Notes: generated by a model not told the origin, from the letters alone. Positions 1 through 9,937 are shown, counted from the first letter of the stretch. The stretch: DNA of 64,000 nucleotides from Odobenus rosmarus divergens (GCF_000321225.1 NW_004450464.1:2547427-2611426), one strand, 5' to 3'. Numbers and translations: made by a program.

Positions 1-137
1 GCTAACCCATCCCCCCACCCCCCTCCCCTCTAGAACCCTCAGTTTGTTTTTCAGAGTCCATCATCTCTCATGGTTCGTCTCCCCCTCCGATTTCCTCCCC
101 CTTCATTCTTCCCCTCCTGCTATCTTCTTCTTTTTTC
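1..137 (-). mobile_element. Carnivoran L1 3'-end fragment, cut by window edge
   Basis: The complement matches the second module of the L1 3' end seen complete at 55,951-56,208: the GAAGAAGATAGCAGGAGGGG stretch, the GACGAACCATGAGAGA stretch, then AACAAACTGAGGGTTCTAGA. The element is 5'-truncated at about 137, just upstream of GAAGAAGATAGC, and its terminus and poly(A) lie left of the window. It has no coding capacity. Confidence 0.9.
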
Positions 138-409
138 AGCTTCTCTCTACATTTTAATAAAAACAGTACATGAAAACAAGATTAAATCTCTACTTGTGAT
201 ATTTACCTTATCAAAAAATTTAAATGACTTCCCTTTTTAATGAATAAAGTACAAATTCTTATGGGACACTTGGGAATATTCAGATGGGTTCTAATCTATG
301 TTGTTACCTCCGCTCTCTCTACCGCCCCACCTTCATTAAAACCAACCTGGCTTGCTAATGAATCTTTGTGCATATGTTCTATCTTCCAATCCCCCATTTC
401 ATTGCAAAT
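138..409. other. Unrecognised AT-rich stretch
   Basis: No repeat or gene is recognised here. A 70-codon open frame begins at 240 but has no recognisable features and runs into L2-like sequence. Confidence 0.5.
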
Positions 410-720
410 ATGGATTTCTTTTATCCAGAATAATTTCTCCCATTTCCTCTAGTCGAAATCCTACCCATCTCTGAGGATTCACTTTAAATGTGATTTTCTT
501 CATGGACTTTCCTTTATTCTCTAACCAAAAAGGATCTTTCTCAACATAAACAACACATTTTTCACAGACATTTACATCAGTGCTTTCGGCCTGGAGTATT
601 TCTGTACCTTATCTTTACCATGAACTTATATATAACCTTTTGAAGGAGAATACTGGGTCTTATTTGTGCATCCCCTATAATTATGATTACAATATATATG
701 GTCAATAAATAAACTCTTTA
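410..720 (+). mobile_element. L2 LINE 3'-end relic
   Basis: The order of words follows the L2 3' end: AAATCCTACCCATCTCTGAGGATTCA, a TTCATGGACTTTCC segment, then a terminal GGTCAATAAATAAAC matching the usual TGCTCAATAAATG-type ending. The copy is heavily diverged and non-coding. Confidence 0.55.
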
Positions 721-1230
721 GATAAAGCATGAAGGGAAGGAGAGGCCAGAAATATCTGTGAAAATTGGCAATCAATACAAATGACAAGAATTACTGATAT
801 AATAGCAATAGATCATATTATCTAATACGTTGTTGGCACCATTAAACACATTTTAACATAATTTGAAACGACTGACTATGGTAGACTAGATGGTGTCCTA
901 TCTTTCTTGTGGCTCTAATATTAGTCTATGAAATGCCAGCAGTACCATTTGGTAAACAAAGAGAAAAATACACATAACATTAGGTTCTCCCTTCCTTTCA
1001 AATTCGTCAACAGAAAATTCCCATTAAGTGCATTTTGTGGACAATTCACAAGCACAGAAAGTTAATTTCTAGGTCCTAAATGAACCAACCAGAAAAATTT
1101 ACCCAGACCATGGTAAGAATTCCAGGTTGCTCCTTATTCTAGTTTTACTCACAGAAATGCTGAGAGGGAAAAAAAGGCACAAGACCAGACTGAGTCCATA
1201 GAATAGGAGAACTATAATGCCTCACGGGAA
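721..1230. other. Unrecognised single-copy-looking DNA
   Basis: AT-rich sequence without recognised repeats, splice-bounded exons or RNA motifs. Confidence 0.5.
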
Positions 1231-1490
1231 GCAATAGAGCAAGTTAGTTAAATTTAAGTGCTCTGAAGTTGGACTGGCTGGTTTTGAATCTGTAATTCAA
1301 TATTACCTGGCTTCATGACCCTCGTCAAGTTATTTAGTTTTTCCAAGCCTCAATTCTGTAAAATAGGGTATAACATAACTCATGGAGATGATGGGAAATT
1401 AAATGAGTTGATGAGAAAATTAAATGTTTTAAGGGCTTAGCATACTGCCAAGCATATAATATGTCTTCAAAATTCTTACCTATTATTTTT
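1231..1490 (+). mobile_element. MIR SINE, near full length
   Basis: The MIR layout is readable in order: a GTTAAATTTAAGTGCTCTGAAGTT start, a diverged B-box area (GGTTTTGAATCTG), CATGACCCTCGTCAAGTTATTTAG (core), CTCAATTCTGTAAAATAGGG, AATTAAATGAGTTGATGAG, then a decayed end. It is an ancient tRNA-derived SINE. Confidence 0.8.
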
Positions 1491-2785
1491 GCTATTTTCT
1501 TTCCTTCTTGTTCTAATTTAACTTTTTTACTTTTTATAATTGCCAACATAATCCATATTGTAAAAAAATTTTGAAGGTGTGAAAAATAAGAAACGAAACA
1601 TCTCTGAAATTTTAACCAATTTTGAGAAAATCATGCTAAAATTTTGGTGTTTATCATTTTCTTTTGTATTTTGTGCCTTTAAAAAAGAAATCTAAGTATC
1701 TTTGATAACAAAGCTTAACTCACCCTACAGTCCAGGTGTTCAGGGGAAACGTAAACTTACTTATGTTTTATGGTGAGTCTGGTCTTCCTCTCCTATCTCC
1801 AACAACTGACTTGCAGGAATAAAACAACTAATGATGTCCAATCTGATGTACAGCTTAGTCTCATTCCATAATTTAAATAGGTTTGCCTTCAGGTTTGGTG
1901 ATTTTGAGCATCTCTCCGTACATTTGTTCTGTGCTCAGACTCTGCTAGGGAAAAATAATGCTCATTTAGTCAGTCATATTTCTCAGTCTTAGGTTCTCCA
2001 AACCCAGCTTATATCCAAGATAGTACTTGGTTATAAGGATGGGGAGGCAGAAAGGTATGACTTTTGTAACTTCATGGTGTAGAGAAGAGTTAAGGTTATC
2101 CAGTTTCTATCTCCTCTGGCTTCCTGTCATGTCACGTGTTCCTTGTCCAGTCAGATGCTGCTTCCTCTGCTGGGATTTCTGGGTAACATCTGTGGCTGGT
2201 GAGATTGTAATCAATTCCTAGAACTTGGATAATTCTCGGAGATCATTAGTATCAATTTCAGCATCTCAGTAACCCCATTTCTCTTAGTTTTTAAAAGCTA
2301 CATACTTATATTATTTTGTAGATGTTGCCATTTGTTTTATTTCTAACTGTTGCCGGTTTGAATATAGAAAAGGTAATGGTGTTTTTTAAATACTGATTTA
2401 AAATCTAAGTAAATTCTATTATTATTTATAACAGCTTTTTATTTAGTTGTTTATCTTGGCTTTCCCCAAGATTGGTGGTATAGCTTTTATTGAGGTGAGT
2501 GTCCAACGGACAGTTCTCCTGCTGCGTTTTGTATTCCAGAGCAGAACACGGAGATCTAGCAGAGCTGGACCTAAGATTCTGAGAAGGGGAATTCAGACCT
2601 TGAGCTGTAACTGCATGCTTCAAAAAACCACAAGATCCTCTAAGGGTGGGAGAACACCACAGTTCAAGCATTCTCATTCATTGTAGTTGACAATGAAGCA
2701 CAGACCCTGTGGCCACCACTTCAGATCCATAGAATTCTCTCGAAATGCAGGCTTTCAAGGAATGAGTTTTAGTTTAATTCTCACC
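1491..2785. other. Unrecognised stretch
   Basis: No repeat is confidently identified. Between 2,426 and 2,686 both strands are open for about 80 codons, but neither frame has a recognisable domain or codon bias, so this is left unassigned. Confidence 0.45.
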
Positions 2786-2801
2786 TCTCCCATAATCTTC
2801 T
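2786..2801. repeat. Target-site duplication, left copy (ATP5MG retrocopy)
   Basis: TCTCCCATAATCTTCT, repeated exactly at 3,371-3,386. In the retrocopy's orientation it is preceded by TTTT, which fits an L1 endonuclease nick. Confidence 0.93.
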
Positions 2802-3370
2802 TCTTTTTCTTTTTCTTTTTTTTAGTCTAAGCAAAAGACATGCCCTTAGAGCTTTATTAATGTATTAAAGGAAGACAACCCATCTTATTATCAAGAGAAA
2901 CTATGATCCATGTAGCGTCTGATAGAGGAAACATTGATTTTGATACATTATCTTCTTTTATTCAAATACCAGTCTGATCATACATGGTCCAAGAATACTC
3001 AAATAATAAGCCATATATAAACAGACGTTAAAGATTGGTCTTCAAACATTATAGCCAATGATGCCATGCTTGCCTATGATCTCACCGGCATAAAGCCACA
3101 TCCACACCTCGGTGGCCACCAAACCATTCAGCAGAGCTTCCTTAACTGTGAGCTGTTTGAAGCTACCAGTCTGAGCACTCTTGACTATTTTTTTCAAGCT
3201 CTGAATAGCTATAGGGATCTCAGCAGGGGTTGGAGGAACCAGCTCAACCTTGGCATAGTGCCAAAATGTGGCCAGTCCAGGCTTTTAGTAAGTCACAGCA
3301 GCGTTCACCAGGGCCGGGACCTTCTCCGCGAGGTTACAGACAAACTGGGCCATGGTTCCAAGCTGGAAGG

Positions 3371-3386
3371 TCTCCCATAATCTTCT
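3371..3386. repeat. Target-site duplication, right copy (ATP5MG retrocopy)
   Basis: Exact match to 2,786-2,801. Confidence 0.93.
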
Positions 3387-3554
3387 AAAATAAAAGCTTG
3401 TGCTCTCTCCTTTTAAACATTTTTGTCTCTTATTTTCTTGCTTTGCCTAATTGCACTGACTAGCATCTGAAAGAAAATATGAAAAATAATGTTAATAGGA
3501 CAATCATTTTTCCTAACAATGTTCCATCACTGAACACTTAAGAATCATATATAT

Positions 3555-3746
3555 GGGGCGCCTGGGTGGCTCAGTTGGTTAGGTGACTGCCTTCGGCTCA
3601 GGTCATGATCCTGGAGTCCCAGGATTGAGTCCCACATCGGGCTCCCTGCTCGGCGGGGAATCTGCTTCTCCCTCTGACCTTCCCCCCTCTCATGTGCTCT
3701 CTCTCTCATTCTCTCTCTCAAATAAATAAATAAAATCTTAAAAAAA
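3555..3746 (+). mobile_element. CAN-SINE
   Basis: Complete element starting GGGGCGCCTGGGTGGCTCAG (tRNA-Lys-derived head with box A), then a CT-rich segment and an AATAAATAAATAAAATCTT-A tail. It is flanked by a perfect 16-bp repeat AAGAATCATATATATG at 3,540-3,555 and 3,747-3,762. It looks young. Confidence 0.97.
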
Positions 3747-3777
3747 AAGAATCATATATATGAATATAATTTCTCTC

Positions 3778-3812
3778 CCTGTATATGTATATATATATGT
3801 ATGTATGTATGA
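3778..3812. repeat. TA/TGTA simple repeat
   Basis: Alternating TATATGTATATATATATG followed by GTAT repeats, immediately downstream of the SINE target-site duplication. Confidence 0.85.
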
Positions 3813-3886
3813 ATCATCTTGCATATTTTCACAAAATCTGAATTTATCTGATTGTTTTATCTTGCTGTTATTTAACTTTACCATTA

Positions 3887-3975
3887 CCTCTTCCTCCTCC
3901 TCTTCTTTCTTCTTTCTTTTCTTCTTTCTTCTTTCTCCTCCTCCTCCTTCTTCTTCTTCTTCTTCTTCTTCTTCT
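3887..3975. repeat. 89-nt uninterrupted polypyrimidine tract
   Basis: No purine occurs on the plus strand from 3,887 to 3,975. The tract consists of CCT, CTTT and CTT blocks ending in a (TTC)n run. It is the expanded tail of the adjacent minus-strand SINE. Confidence 0.95.
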
Positions 3976-4142
3976 AGAATGAGTGTGGAGGAGGGGGGTG
4001 GGAAGAACAGAGGGAGACCGAAAGAAAGAATCTTAAGGAGGCTTCACACCCAGCACGGAACTCAGTCTCAAGACTCTGACATCATGACCTGAGCCAACAT
4101 CAAGAGTCGGAGGCTTAACCAACTAAGCCACCCAGGTGTCCC
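3889..4142 (-). mobile_element. CAN-SINE with expanded pyrimidine tail
   Basis: The complement starts GGGACACCTGGGTGGCTTAG at 4,142 and belongs to an older subfamily (ACTCTTGATGTTGGCTC type). Instead of a plain A-rich tail it ends in a long purine tract. Flanking CCATTACC(T/A)CTT copies near 3,881 and 4,146 are an imperfect target-site duplication. Confidence 0.9.
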
Positions 4143-4299
4143 ATTCCATTACCACTTCTGTTTCTCATAAACAGGAAGGTAGAGTTAGGGGCTTCCAACA
4201 AAGAATTCCGAAGTTTTGTTTGAAGTTCTTCAGGTTTCTCCAAAACAGTTTATATTGTTTAGAGTGTTTGCTTATTATGATGTATATATAAAGTTTTAT

Positions 4300-5690
4300 C
4301 CAGACAAAGATGGAATTTCATCAAAAACTTTTCCTACCTATCAAAATAATTACATGGATTTTATCCTTTAATTTAAATGTAGTGAATTATATTTAATAAA
4401 TTTTATCATGTTAAACTATATTTGCAGTCCTTGGGATAAACCTTACTAGAGTTATATTGAGCAATTTTTAACATATAGTTTTATTCTGTGTATTTTTAAA
4501 TATTGGTCTTTAGTGTTGTGCTATATTTCTTCAGTGTTGGTATCTTAGCCGTATGGCTTTATAACAAGAAATAGAAAGCAGACTTTTTTCTTTTTTTCTG
4601 GAATAATTCACTTGACATGAAAATTAGATGTTCCATGATTGGATTGATAAAGTTCAATTATGCAATCATCTCGACCTAATGATTTTTTAAGTACAGATCT
4701 TTTAGTTCTCACAAAACATTGTGAGTTTTTACGTCTTGTTATTTGTATTCTTGTGTTTTGGATTTCATTCCCTTCTTAGGTTCATTTTAGATAGTTTAAT
4801 TTTAAAACAATATAACATATATCTGAGTTGTCAATTTATTAACATGCAGTTGGGTAAAACAGTGAAATATTAAAATTCTTTAATGTTCATCAATATGTAT
4901 TTTTCTTTTCTCCTATCTAATGTTATGTTTGTGCTGCATTTTATTCTGTTTCCTTGAATGGGCAAGTGAGTGGTTCAATTTTTTTTTTCCCTAGGAATAA
5001 GCTGTTGGCAACTCCACCATTTTTCTGCTCCCTAATTCATTTATTTATGTTTTCATTTTCATTAATTATTCCTTTATGTTCCTTGGGTCCACTGTGCTGT
5101 TTTTCATAACTTTTGGATTTTATTTATTATTTTCATTATTTTTGTTTGCACTAAAAATATTTGAGGCCATGTTATTATTATTTTATAAATACTCTGCAAT
5201 TTTTTTTAAGTCCTTCTTGCCCCAAGAGTTCTTTAGAAAAGAATGGTATTAAAATGTCAAATGCTTTGAGGTTTTTGTCTCAAATAAATTTGACATTTAT
5301 TTTTTACTTTATTAGACTGTGGTTTCAGATTATGATCTGAAGTATTTTTCCCCTTTGGAATTTTTTTTCGGCTAATATGTGATTATGTTTTTTGGGGGGG
5401 TTTTCTTTGTTTTGTTTTTCTAAAATGCTCCAAGGGCCATTTAAAAAGAAAATTGATTCTACATTTGCAGATTATAGCTTTTAGTACACACATTTATTTA
5501 TTTGACTAGAATATATCAATGTTTTATAATATTGTTTAGATTTTTATGTAGGAACAACTTTTATATACACGATATTTCAAGGACAGAAAAACTATCTCTT
5601 AAGTTCTCTCTCTCCTGTTGCTCTTCCATCTGTTTCTCATTTCATTTCCTGCAATATTTTCTTCAGGTATTCTGATGTTAATATACCAAT
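4300..5690 (-). mobile_element. Ancient L1 ORF2 remnant
   Basis: The plus strand reads as a decayed complement of L1 ORF2 from the reverse-transcriptase region toward the endonuclease region. Recognisable order: ATTTTATCATGTTAAACTATATTTGCAGTCC-GGGATAAACC, ATATTGGTCTTTAGTG, GTTGTCAATTTATTAACATG, then an ATTAGACTGTGGTTTCAG-like block. There are many indels and no open frame. Boundaries are approximate. Confidence 0.7.
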
Positions 5691-6306
5691 TTACAGTTCA
5701 TACATAAAAGCTCATTAAGAACTCAGTTCATAATTTTAAAAGGATCATGTTCTCATTTAATAAATATTTTCCAAAATTATATTTTGATATTAAACATTCT
5801 TTCTTCTTTTTTGTTTATTTTTGCTGATTAGATCCTTGTCCATTATTTCAACTTTTCTGAGTTATTTCACACATTTTATTAACATGGGTTGGAATTTAGT
5901 TATGAGCCCATTTAATGTATGAATTTCTTTCAGTAGCCTTTTTTTGTTATACTATTTTCATTGCCCACAGGAGTAGGAACTGTTTTTAATACTATTAGAG
6001 GCAATGTTTATATATACATTTAATTAAGATGGGTGCCAGTGTATCAATGTACCATTTTCAGAAACTCTGTGCAGAGAGGCTACCCTCTGTGAGAGATCTA
6101 GAAGCTAAAGTGAGCACACCATCTCCTTTTTTCACCCTGACCTTCCACCCAGCTCTTTTGGTTGTATTTGAGATTTCATCCCAGTCTGTTATTTTCAAAT
6201 CATAAGTGACTTAAGATGTATTTCAAGAATTGCCCCGTTCATAACAGTTACTAGCCATATCTACATAATTTATATTATTTATGTTTTAAAAAAAATTGTG
6301 CTTGCC
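5691..6306. other. Unrecognised AT-rich stretch
   Basis: It may continue the decayed LINE to its left. Nothing specific is recognised; 6,060-6,180 is a more GC-rich patch without identified content. Confidence 0.4.
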
Positions 6307-6315
6307 TCTGGTGTT

Positions 6316-6504
6316 GTTTTTTTTTTAAAGATTTTATTTATTTATTTGACAGAGAGAGAGCACAAGCAGGGGGAGCAGCAGGCAGAGGGAGAAGCAGGCT
6401 TCCCGCTGAGCAGGTGCCCGATGAGGGGCTCGATTCCAGGACCCTGGGATCATGACCTGAGCCGAAGGCAGACACTTGACGACTGAGCCACCCAGGTGCC
6501 CCCT
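6316..6504 (-). mobile_element. CAN-SINE
   Basis: The complement starts GGGGGCACCTGGGTGGCTCAG and ends in TAAATAAAATCTTTAAA. It is flanked by TCTGGTGTT at 6,307-6,315 and 6,505-6,513. The body has the GCACAAGCAGGGGGAGCAGCAGGCAGAGGGAG-type internal segment typical of arctoid carnivores. Confidence 0.96.
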
Positions 6505-6554
6505 TCTGGTGTTTTATATGTCAGCATTCCTATTCATGAGTTATATGGGTTTTT

Positions 6555-6720
6555 TTGTTTTTGTTTTTGTTTGACTATGTAATATAGTCACATATTTCAC
6601 AATTCAAAAAATATAAAGGGGCCTATAGAAAAAGTCGGACCTTTGCCTGTGTCCCCAGTACTCCTCCAGGCAGATTGCATCTTCACAGATAACTAATGGG
6701 ATGGATTTGTGAGTGTGTAT
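6555..6720 (-). mobile_element. Ancient L1M 3'-UTR fragment
   Basis: The stretch with ACAATTCAAAAAATATAAAGGGGCC and the following TCCCCAGTACTCCTCCAGGCAG resembles the complement of an old L1M 3' UTR. Divergence is high. Confidence 0.5.
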
Positions 6721-6744
6721 ATTTCCAAAGACAGGATATCTAGA

Positions 6745-7030
6745 GATGACAGCCTTCCACTTATTGGTTGTGTGACGTGGGCCAAGTTACTCAAGCTACT
6801 TGAGCTTTGGTTTTGTTATCTTTAAATGGGAAATCCTTTATTCATTTAATCATTAAATATCTAGTGAGCACCTATGTGTTAGGCTCTGTGGTAGGTACTG
6901 AAGATAAAGCAGTAAATAATACAGATGTGCTGGTTATGGTGTAGGGAAAAGAATGACAGTACCTGCCTTGAAATGATTTTTTACTAGAATAGTTGGGAAG
7001 TGCTTTCTAAGTGTTAGCTATCATACATAC
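6745..7030 (+). mobile_element. MIR SINE, apparently split by an L2-end fragment
   Basis: The MIR core CCACTTATTGGTTGTGTGACGTGGGCCAAGTTACTCAAG and the TCTTTAAATGGGAAA segment lie at 6,748-6,830. MIR-like sequence resumes at about 6,950 (GACAGTACCTGCCTTGAAATGA). The intervening 6,835-6,945 reads as the complement of an L2/MIR-type terminus (TTTAATCATTAAATATCTAGTGAGCACCTATG). Confidence 0.7.
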
Positions 7031-7100
7031 ATTCTCTTTTCCTTCTTTTTTATGCAGGTAATAACGTTATACGCATTAGTCTATTCCTTGCTTTTTATTT

Positions 7101-7283
7101 CTTAAGATTTTATTTATTTGACAGAGAGGTAGTGAGAGAAGGAACACAAGCAGGGGGAGTGGGAGAGGGAGAAGCAGACTTCCCCCCGAGCAGGGAGCCC
7201 AATGCGGGGCTCGATCCCAGGATCCTCGGATCATGACCTGAGCCGAAGGCAGACACCTAATGACTGAGCCACCCAGGCGCCCC
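7101..7283 (-). mobile_element. CAN-SINE
   Basis: The complement starts GGGGCGCCTGGGTGGCTCAG. A 17-bp target-site duplication with one mismatch (TTCCTTG(C/T)TTTTTATTT) lies at 7,084-7,100 and 7,284-7,300. The head is well conserved. Confidence 0.96.
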
Positions 7284-8150
7284 TTCCTTGTTTTTTATTT
7301 TTATTTAAAAATTAAAAATATTTCATGGAGGTCTTTCCATAACTCTACACAAAGGCTTTTGTCATTATATTTTACACCTACATAATATCCATTGTCTGAT
7401 ATGCCATAATTTAACTTGTCCCCATTGATAGATTTTGGGGGTTTTTTGTAGTATTTAGCTGCTAAAAGGAGATTATTGCAGTGAATAATTTTTTTTTACT
7501 TTGTACATAAGTGAAATATATTGTAGGGATAAAATTGCTGGGTGTTGAGGTATGCAATGTGTAATTTCGATAGACAATACCTCCCCTCAAAGGGATTGTA
7601 CCAATTTACATCCTCACAAGCAGTGAACAGGTGTGGCTATTCTCCTCCCCTTCACAGAATAGGCTATTAACCTTTTGGATTGTGGACCAGCTGAAAGTTA
7701 ACAAATGGTATCTCACTGCAGATTTTCTCTTTATTTCCCTCATCATGAGTGACTTTGGTTGAGGATCTTCCCACATATCTAAAGTCCAAACTCTTTCCTT
7801 CTTTTGTTATCTTTTCATAACCTTGTCATATCTTTTGTATTTATTTGTTGGTCTTTATTCCTTCAATTTGTAGGAATGCTTTATTTTTAAGGGAAATTAG
7901 ACTTCAATGAGGTACAAATAGTTTTACCAAGTTTGAATTTTGAACATACTTATGATGAATTTTGCCATTCTTTTTTCTCATTGCTGTTTTTATTCTGTTT
8001 AAGTAATTGGAAGTTTCAACCATTTTCCTTATGGCTTCTAAGTTTTCTGTCACAGAAAGGCCTTTTGATTCTGATATTATAACATTTTTACGCATGGATT
8101 ATTGTAGCAGTTTTGTGGTTTTATTTCTATCTTCAATTTTTTTTTCATTT

Positions 8151-8167
8151 GAAATGTACCCTGATAT
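8151..8167. repeat. Target-site duplication, left copy (U2 fragment)
   Basis: GAAATGTACCCTGATAT, preceded by TTT; repeated exactly at 8,198-8,214. Confidence 0.93.
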
Positions 8168-8198
8168 CGCTTCTTGGCCTTTTGGCTAAGATCAAGTG
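8166..8198 (+). pseudogene. Truncated U2 snRNA retropseudogene (nt 1-33 only)
   Basis: The sequence matches nucleotides 1-33 of U2 snRNA, the spliceosomal RNA that pairs with the intron branch site, with a single difference (T for C at U2 position 10): it runs ATCGCTTCTTGGCCTTTTGG then CTAAGATCAAGTG. It stops at the edge of the branch-site recognition element, has no poly(A) tail, and is too short to function. A perfect 17-bp direct repeat GAAATGTACCCTGATAT flanks it (8,151-8,167 and 8,198-8,214), sharing AT at the 5' junction and G at the 3' junction with U2. The host sequence is an old L1. Truncated, tailless snRNA copies with target-site duplications are a known retropseudogene class; this one is unusually short. 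Confidence 0.92.
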
Positions 8199-8214
8199 AA
8201 ATGTACCCTGATAT
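8198..8214. repeat. Target-site duplication, right copy (U2 fragment)
   Basis: Exact match to 8,151-8,167. Confidence 0.93.
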
Positions 8215-8787
8215 AAAATATGAGACATGGAAAAACATTTTTAAGTGCAGATGGCTACCAAGACACCCCACCACCATTTGGCTTTAAAAAACAATCTTTC
8301 CACCACTGTCTAAGATACAATCTTTATCATTTAGCAAATTCCTATATGATTTGCATCTATCTGGAGACTTTTTATGGGGTTCCATTGATATACTTGTTTA
8401 TTCATGAGCCATATCACACTGTTTGAATTATTAAGGCTTAGTAATATCCTTTAATATCTGGTAACAGCCCTTACCTTCCTTTTCAGAATTTTCCTATTTA
8501 TTCTTGTTTGTTTTCAGTTTCCATCTGTATTTTAGAATCACCTCTTTCCAAAATTTTGGGGGATTTTTTTGTGATTGCTTTGATTAAATGTATAGGTTAA
8601 TTTAGGGATAATCGATATCTTTGTGATGCTGTTTCTCACCATCCAGGTACATGCTATTTCTCCTTATCCAAGAATATAGTATGCCTCTCGAGTTGTTCAA
8701 GTATTCTTTTATGGCTTACTGAATCATTTCAAAGTTGTCTTACAATAAACACTGCACTTTTATTGTTAAATTTATTGCTAGGTAAAT

Positions 8788-9298
8788 TGGCAGAATAATT
8801 CCCTTCCCTGCCCCAAAGATGTCCACATCTACTCAGAAACCATGAATATATTATGTTACATGGCAAAGGGAAATAAAGGTTATAGATAGAATTAAGATTC
8901 CTAATCAGCTGACCTTGAGATGTGGAGATTATCCTGCATTATTCAGGTGGACCCAGTGTAATCACAAGGCTCCTTTATAAATTGAAAGAAGATAGTGAAG
9001 GAAGAATTAGAGAGCTAGCAGCATGAAAAGAACTTGGCCTGGATTGGCTTTGAAGATGCAAGAAGAGCACCATGAGCCAAAGACTGTGGGCAGCCTCTAG
9101 AAGCTGTAAAGGGAAAAGAATGTGTTCTCTCCTACAGCAAGCAAAAGGAATGCAGTCCTGCTGAGCCTTTGATTCCAACTCATTTAGAGCCATTCTGGAC
9201 TTGTCACATCCAGAACTGTGAGATAATAAATTTGTGTTTTTTTAAAGTACAACTTTTGCAGTAATTTGTTACAGCAGCCATAAAAAACTAATATAACA
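8788..9298 (+). mobile_element. MaLR/MLT1-like solo LTR
   Basis: A 511-bp TG...CA element inserted in the L1. Family words: CAGAATAATTCC, GATGTCCACATC, GACCTTGAGATGTGGAGATTATCCTG, CCATGAGCCAAAGACTGTGGGCAGCC-TCTAGAAGCTG, AGAACTGTGAGATAATAAATTTGTG, and the terminal TTTGTTACAGCAGCCATAAAAAACTAAT. No internal retroviral sequence adjoins it. No clear 5-bp duplication survives. The subfamily name is tentative. Confidence 0.75.
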
Positions 9299-9502
9299 GG
9301 CATTCTATCTTTTATTATTGATAATGTAAACAAGGTCTTTTATTGCCTTATATCATATAGCATTGTATCAGTGGACTTGATTACTATATATTAATTTTGT
9401 ACCTTTTTAAGTTTTTCAAATATAAAAGCATTTCATCTGCAAGTAGTGATCATTTCACCTCTTTCTTTACAATTTTTGCCATTTCTCTTATCTAAATATG
9501 TT
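9299..9502 (-). mobile_element. Ancient L1M ORF2 (segment 2)
   Basis: Continuation of the L1 at 7,310-8,787: AGCATTTCATCTGCAAGTAGTGATCATTTCACCTC is the complement of a characteristic ORF2 stretch. Confidence 0.75.
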
Positions 9503-9503
9503 G

Positions 9504-9738
9504 GGGCACCTGGATGGCTCAGTCAGTAAGCGTCTGCCTTCGGCTCAGGTCATGATCCCAGGTCCTGGGATCTCGAGCCTCGCATCGGGCTCCCTGCTCC
9601 GCGGGGAGCCTGCTTCTCCCTCTCCCATTCCCCCTGCTTGTGTTCCCTCTCTCACTGTCTCTCTGTCAAAAAAATAAATAAAAATCTTTAAAAAAAATTT
9701 TTTAAATAAAAAAATAAAATAGTAAATAAATAAATAAA
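9504..9738 (+). mobile_element. CAN-SINE with long A/T-rich tail
   Basis: The head GGGGCACCTGGATGGCTCAG is followed by a conserved body. The tail contains repeated AAATAAATAA units and runs to about 9,738. Target-site duplication TAAATATGTTG at 9,493-9,503 and 9,739-9,749, within the old L1. Confidence 0.95.
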
Positions 9739-9749
9739 TAAATATGTTG

Positions 9750-9937
9750 ATTAGTGCCTGCAGACTCAATTCAATTAATAGCGGTGATAGTGGAGTATGT
9801 GCCTTGTTCCTGATACAGATGAGAGTGCTTCTAAAGTTGTTTCAACAGATTGTTGCAGTCTTTTGTTTGACCTGCTTATTTTATCACATTGGAATTCATT
9901 TTTTTTTTCACTTTATTTGTAAGAGTTAATATCAAGA
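9750..9937 (-). mobile_element. Ancient L1M ORF2 (segment 3)
   Basis: The L1 resumes after the SINE: CAATTAATAGCGGTGATAGTGGAGTATGTGCCTTGTTCCTGAT is a decayed complement of the expected next ORF2 stretch. Confidence 0.75.

Larger units (their letters stand above)
2786..3386 (-). pseudogene. ATP5MG: Processed pseudogene of ATP synthase membrane subunit g (ATP5MG/ATP5L)
   Basis: The complement of 3,042-3,353 is a 103-codon frame plus stop, exactly the parent length, colinear with subunit g and without indels; it contains the family motif VELVPPTPAEIP and ends GIIGYNV. Subunit g is a small inner-membrane protein of mitochondrial F1Fo-ATP synthase. Codon 23 is a TAA stop (complement of 3,285-3,287), so no full protein can be made. 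The copy is intronless, keeps about 17 nt of 5' leader and a 3' UTR with AATAAA signals (complement of 2,957-2,962 and 2,853-2,858), and ends in a decayed A-rich tail at 2,802-2,823. It is flanked by a perfect 16-bp direct repeat, TCTCCCATAATCTTCT, at 2,786-2,801 and 3,371-3,386. These are the hallmarks of L1-mediated mRNA retrocopying. Low divergence suggests moderate age. An open frame on the opposite strand is only its antisense. Confidence 0.95.
7310..8787 (-). mobile_element. Ancient L1M, 3' UTR and ORF2 C-terminal part (segment 1)
   Basis: The plus strand follows the complement of an L1M 3' region in order: CATAATATCCATTGTCTGATATGCCATAATTTAACTT, GATAAAATTGCTGGGTG, TTGTACCAATTTACATCCTCACAAGCAGTG, ATGGCTACCAAGACACCCCACCACCATTT, and TTAAATTTATTGCTAGGTAA. 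It is split by the U2 insertion at about 8,166 and ends where an LTR begins at 8,788; the same L1 continues beyond the LTR. Confidence 0.8.

Noticed and set aside
3066..3380. 104-codon plus-strand open frame
   Set aside because: It is the antisense of the ATP5MG pseudogene; the recognisable protein is on the other strand.
3555..3580. tRNA-like box A/box B in CAN-SINE heads as possible tRNA genes
   Set aside because: These are SINE promoters derived from tRNA-Lys; no cloverleaf with intact acceptor stem is formed, and all 19 copies have SINE tails.
3760..4092. 110-codon frame with poly-Ser
   Set aside because: The serines are translation of the TCC/TCT pyrimidine tract in a SINE tail.
8788..9298. 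LTRs as part of an endogenous retrovirus with genes
   Set aside because: All LTRs in the window look solitary; no gag, pol or env-like sequence is seen next to any of them.
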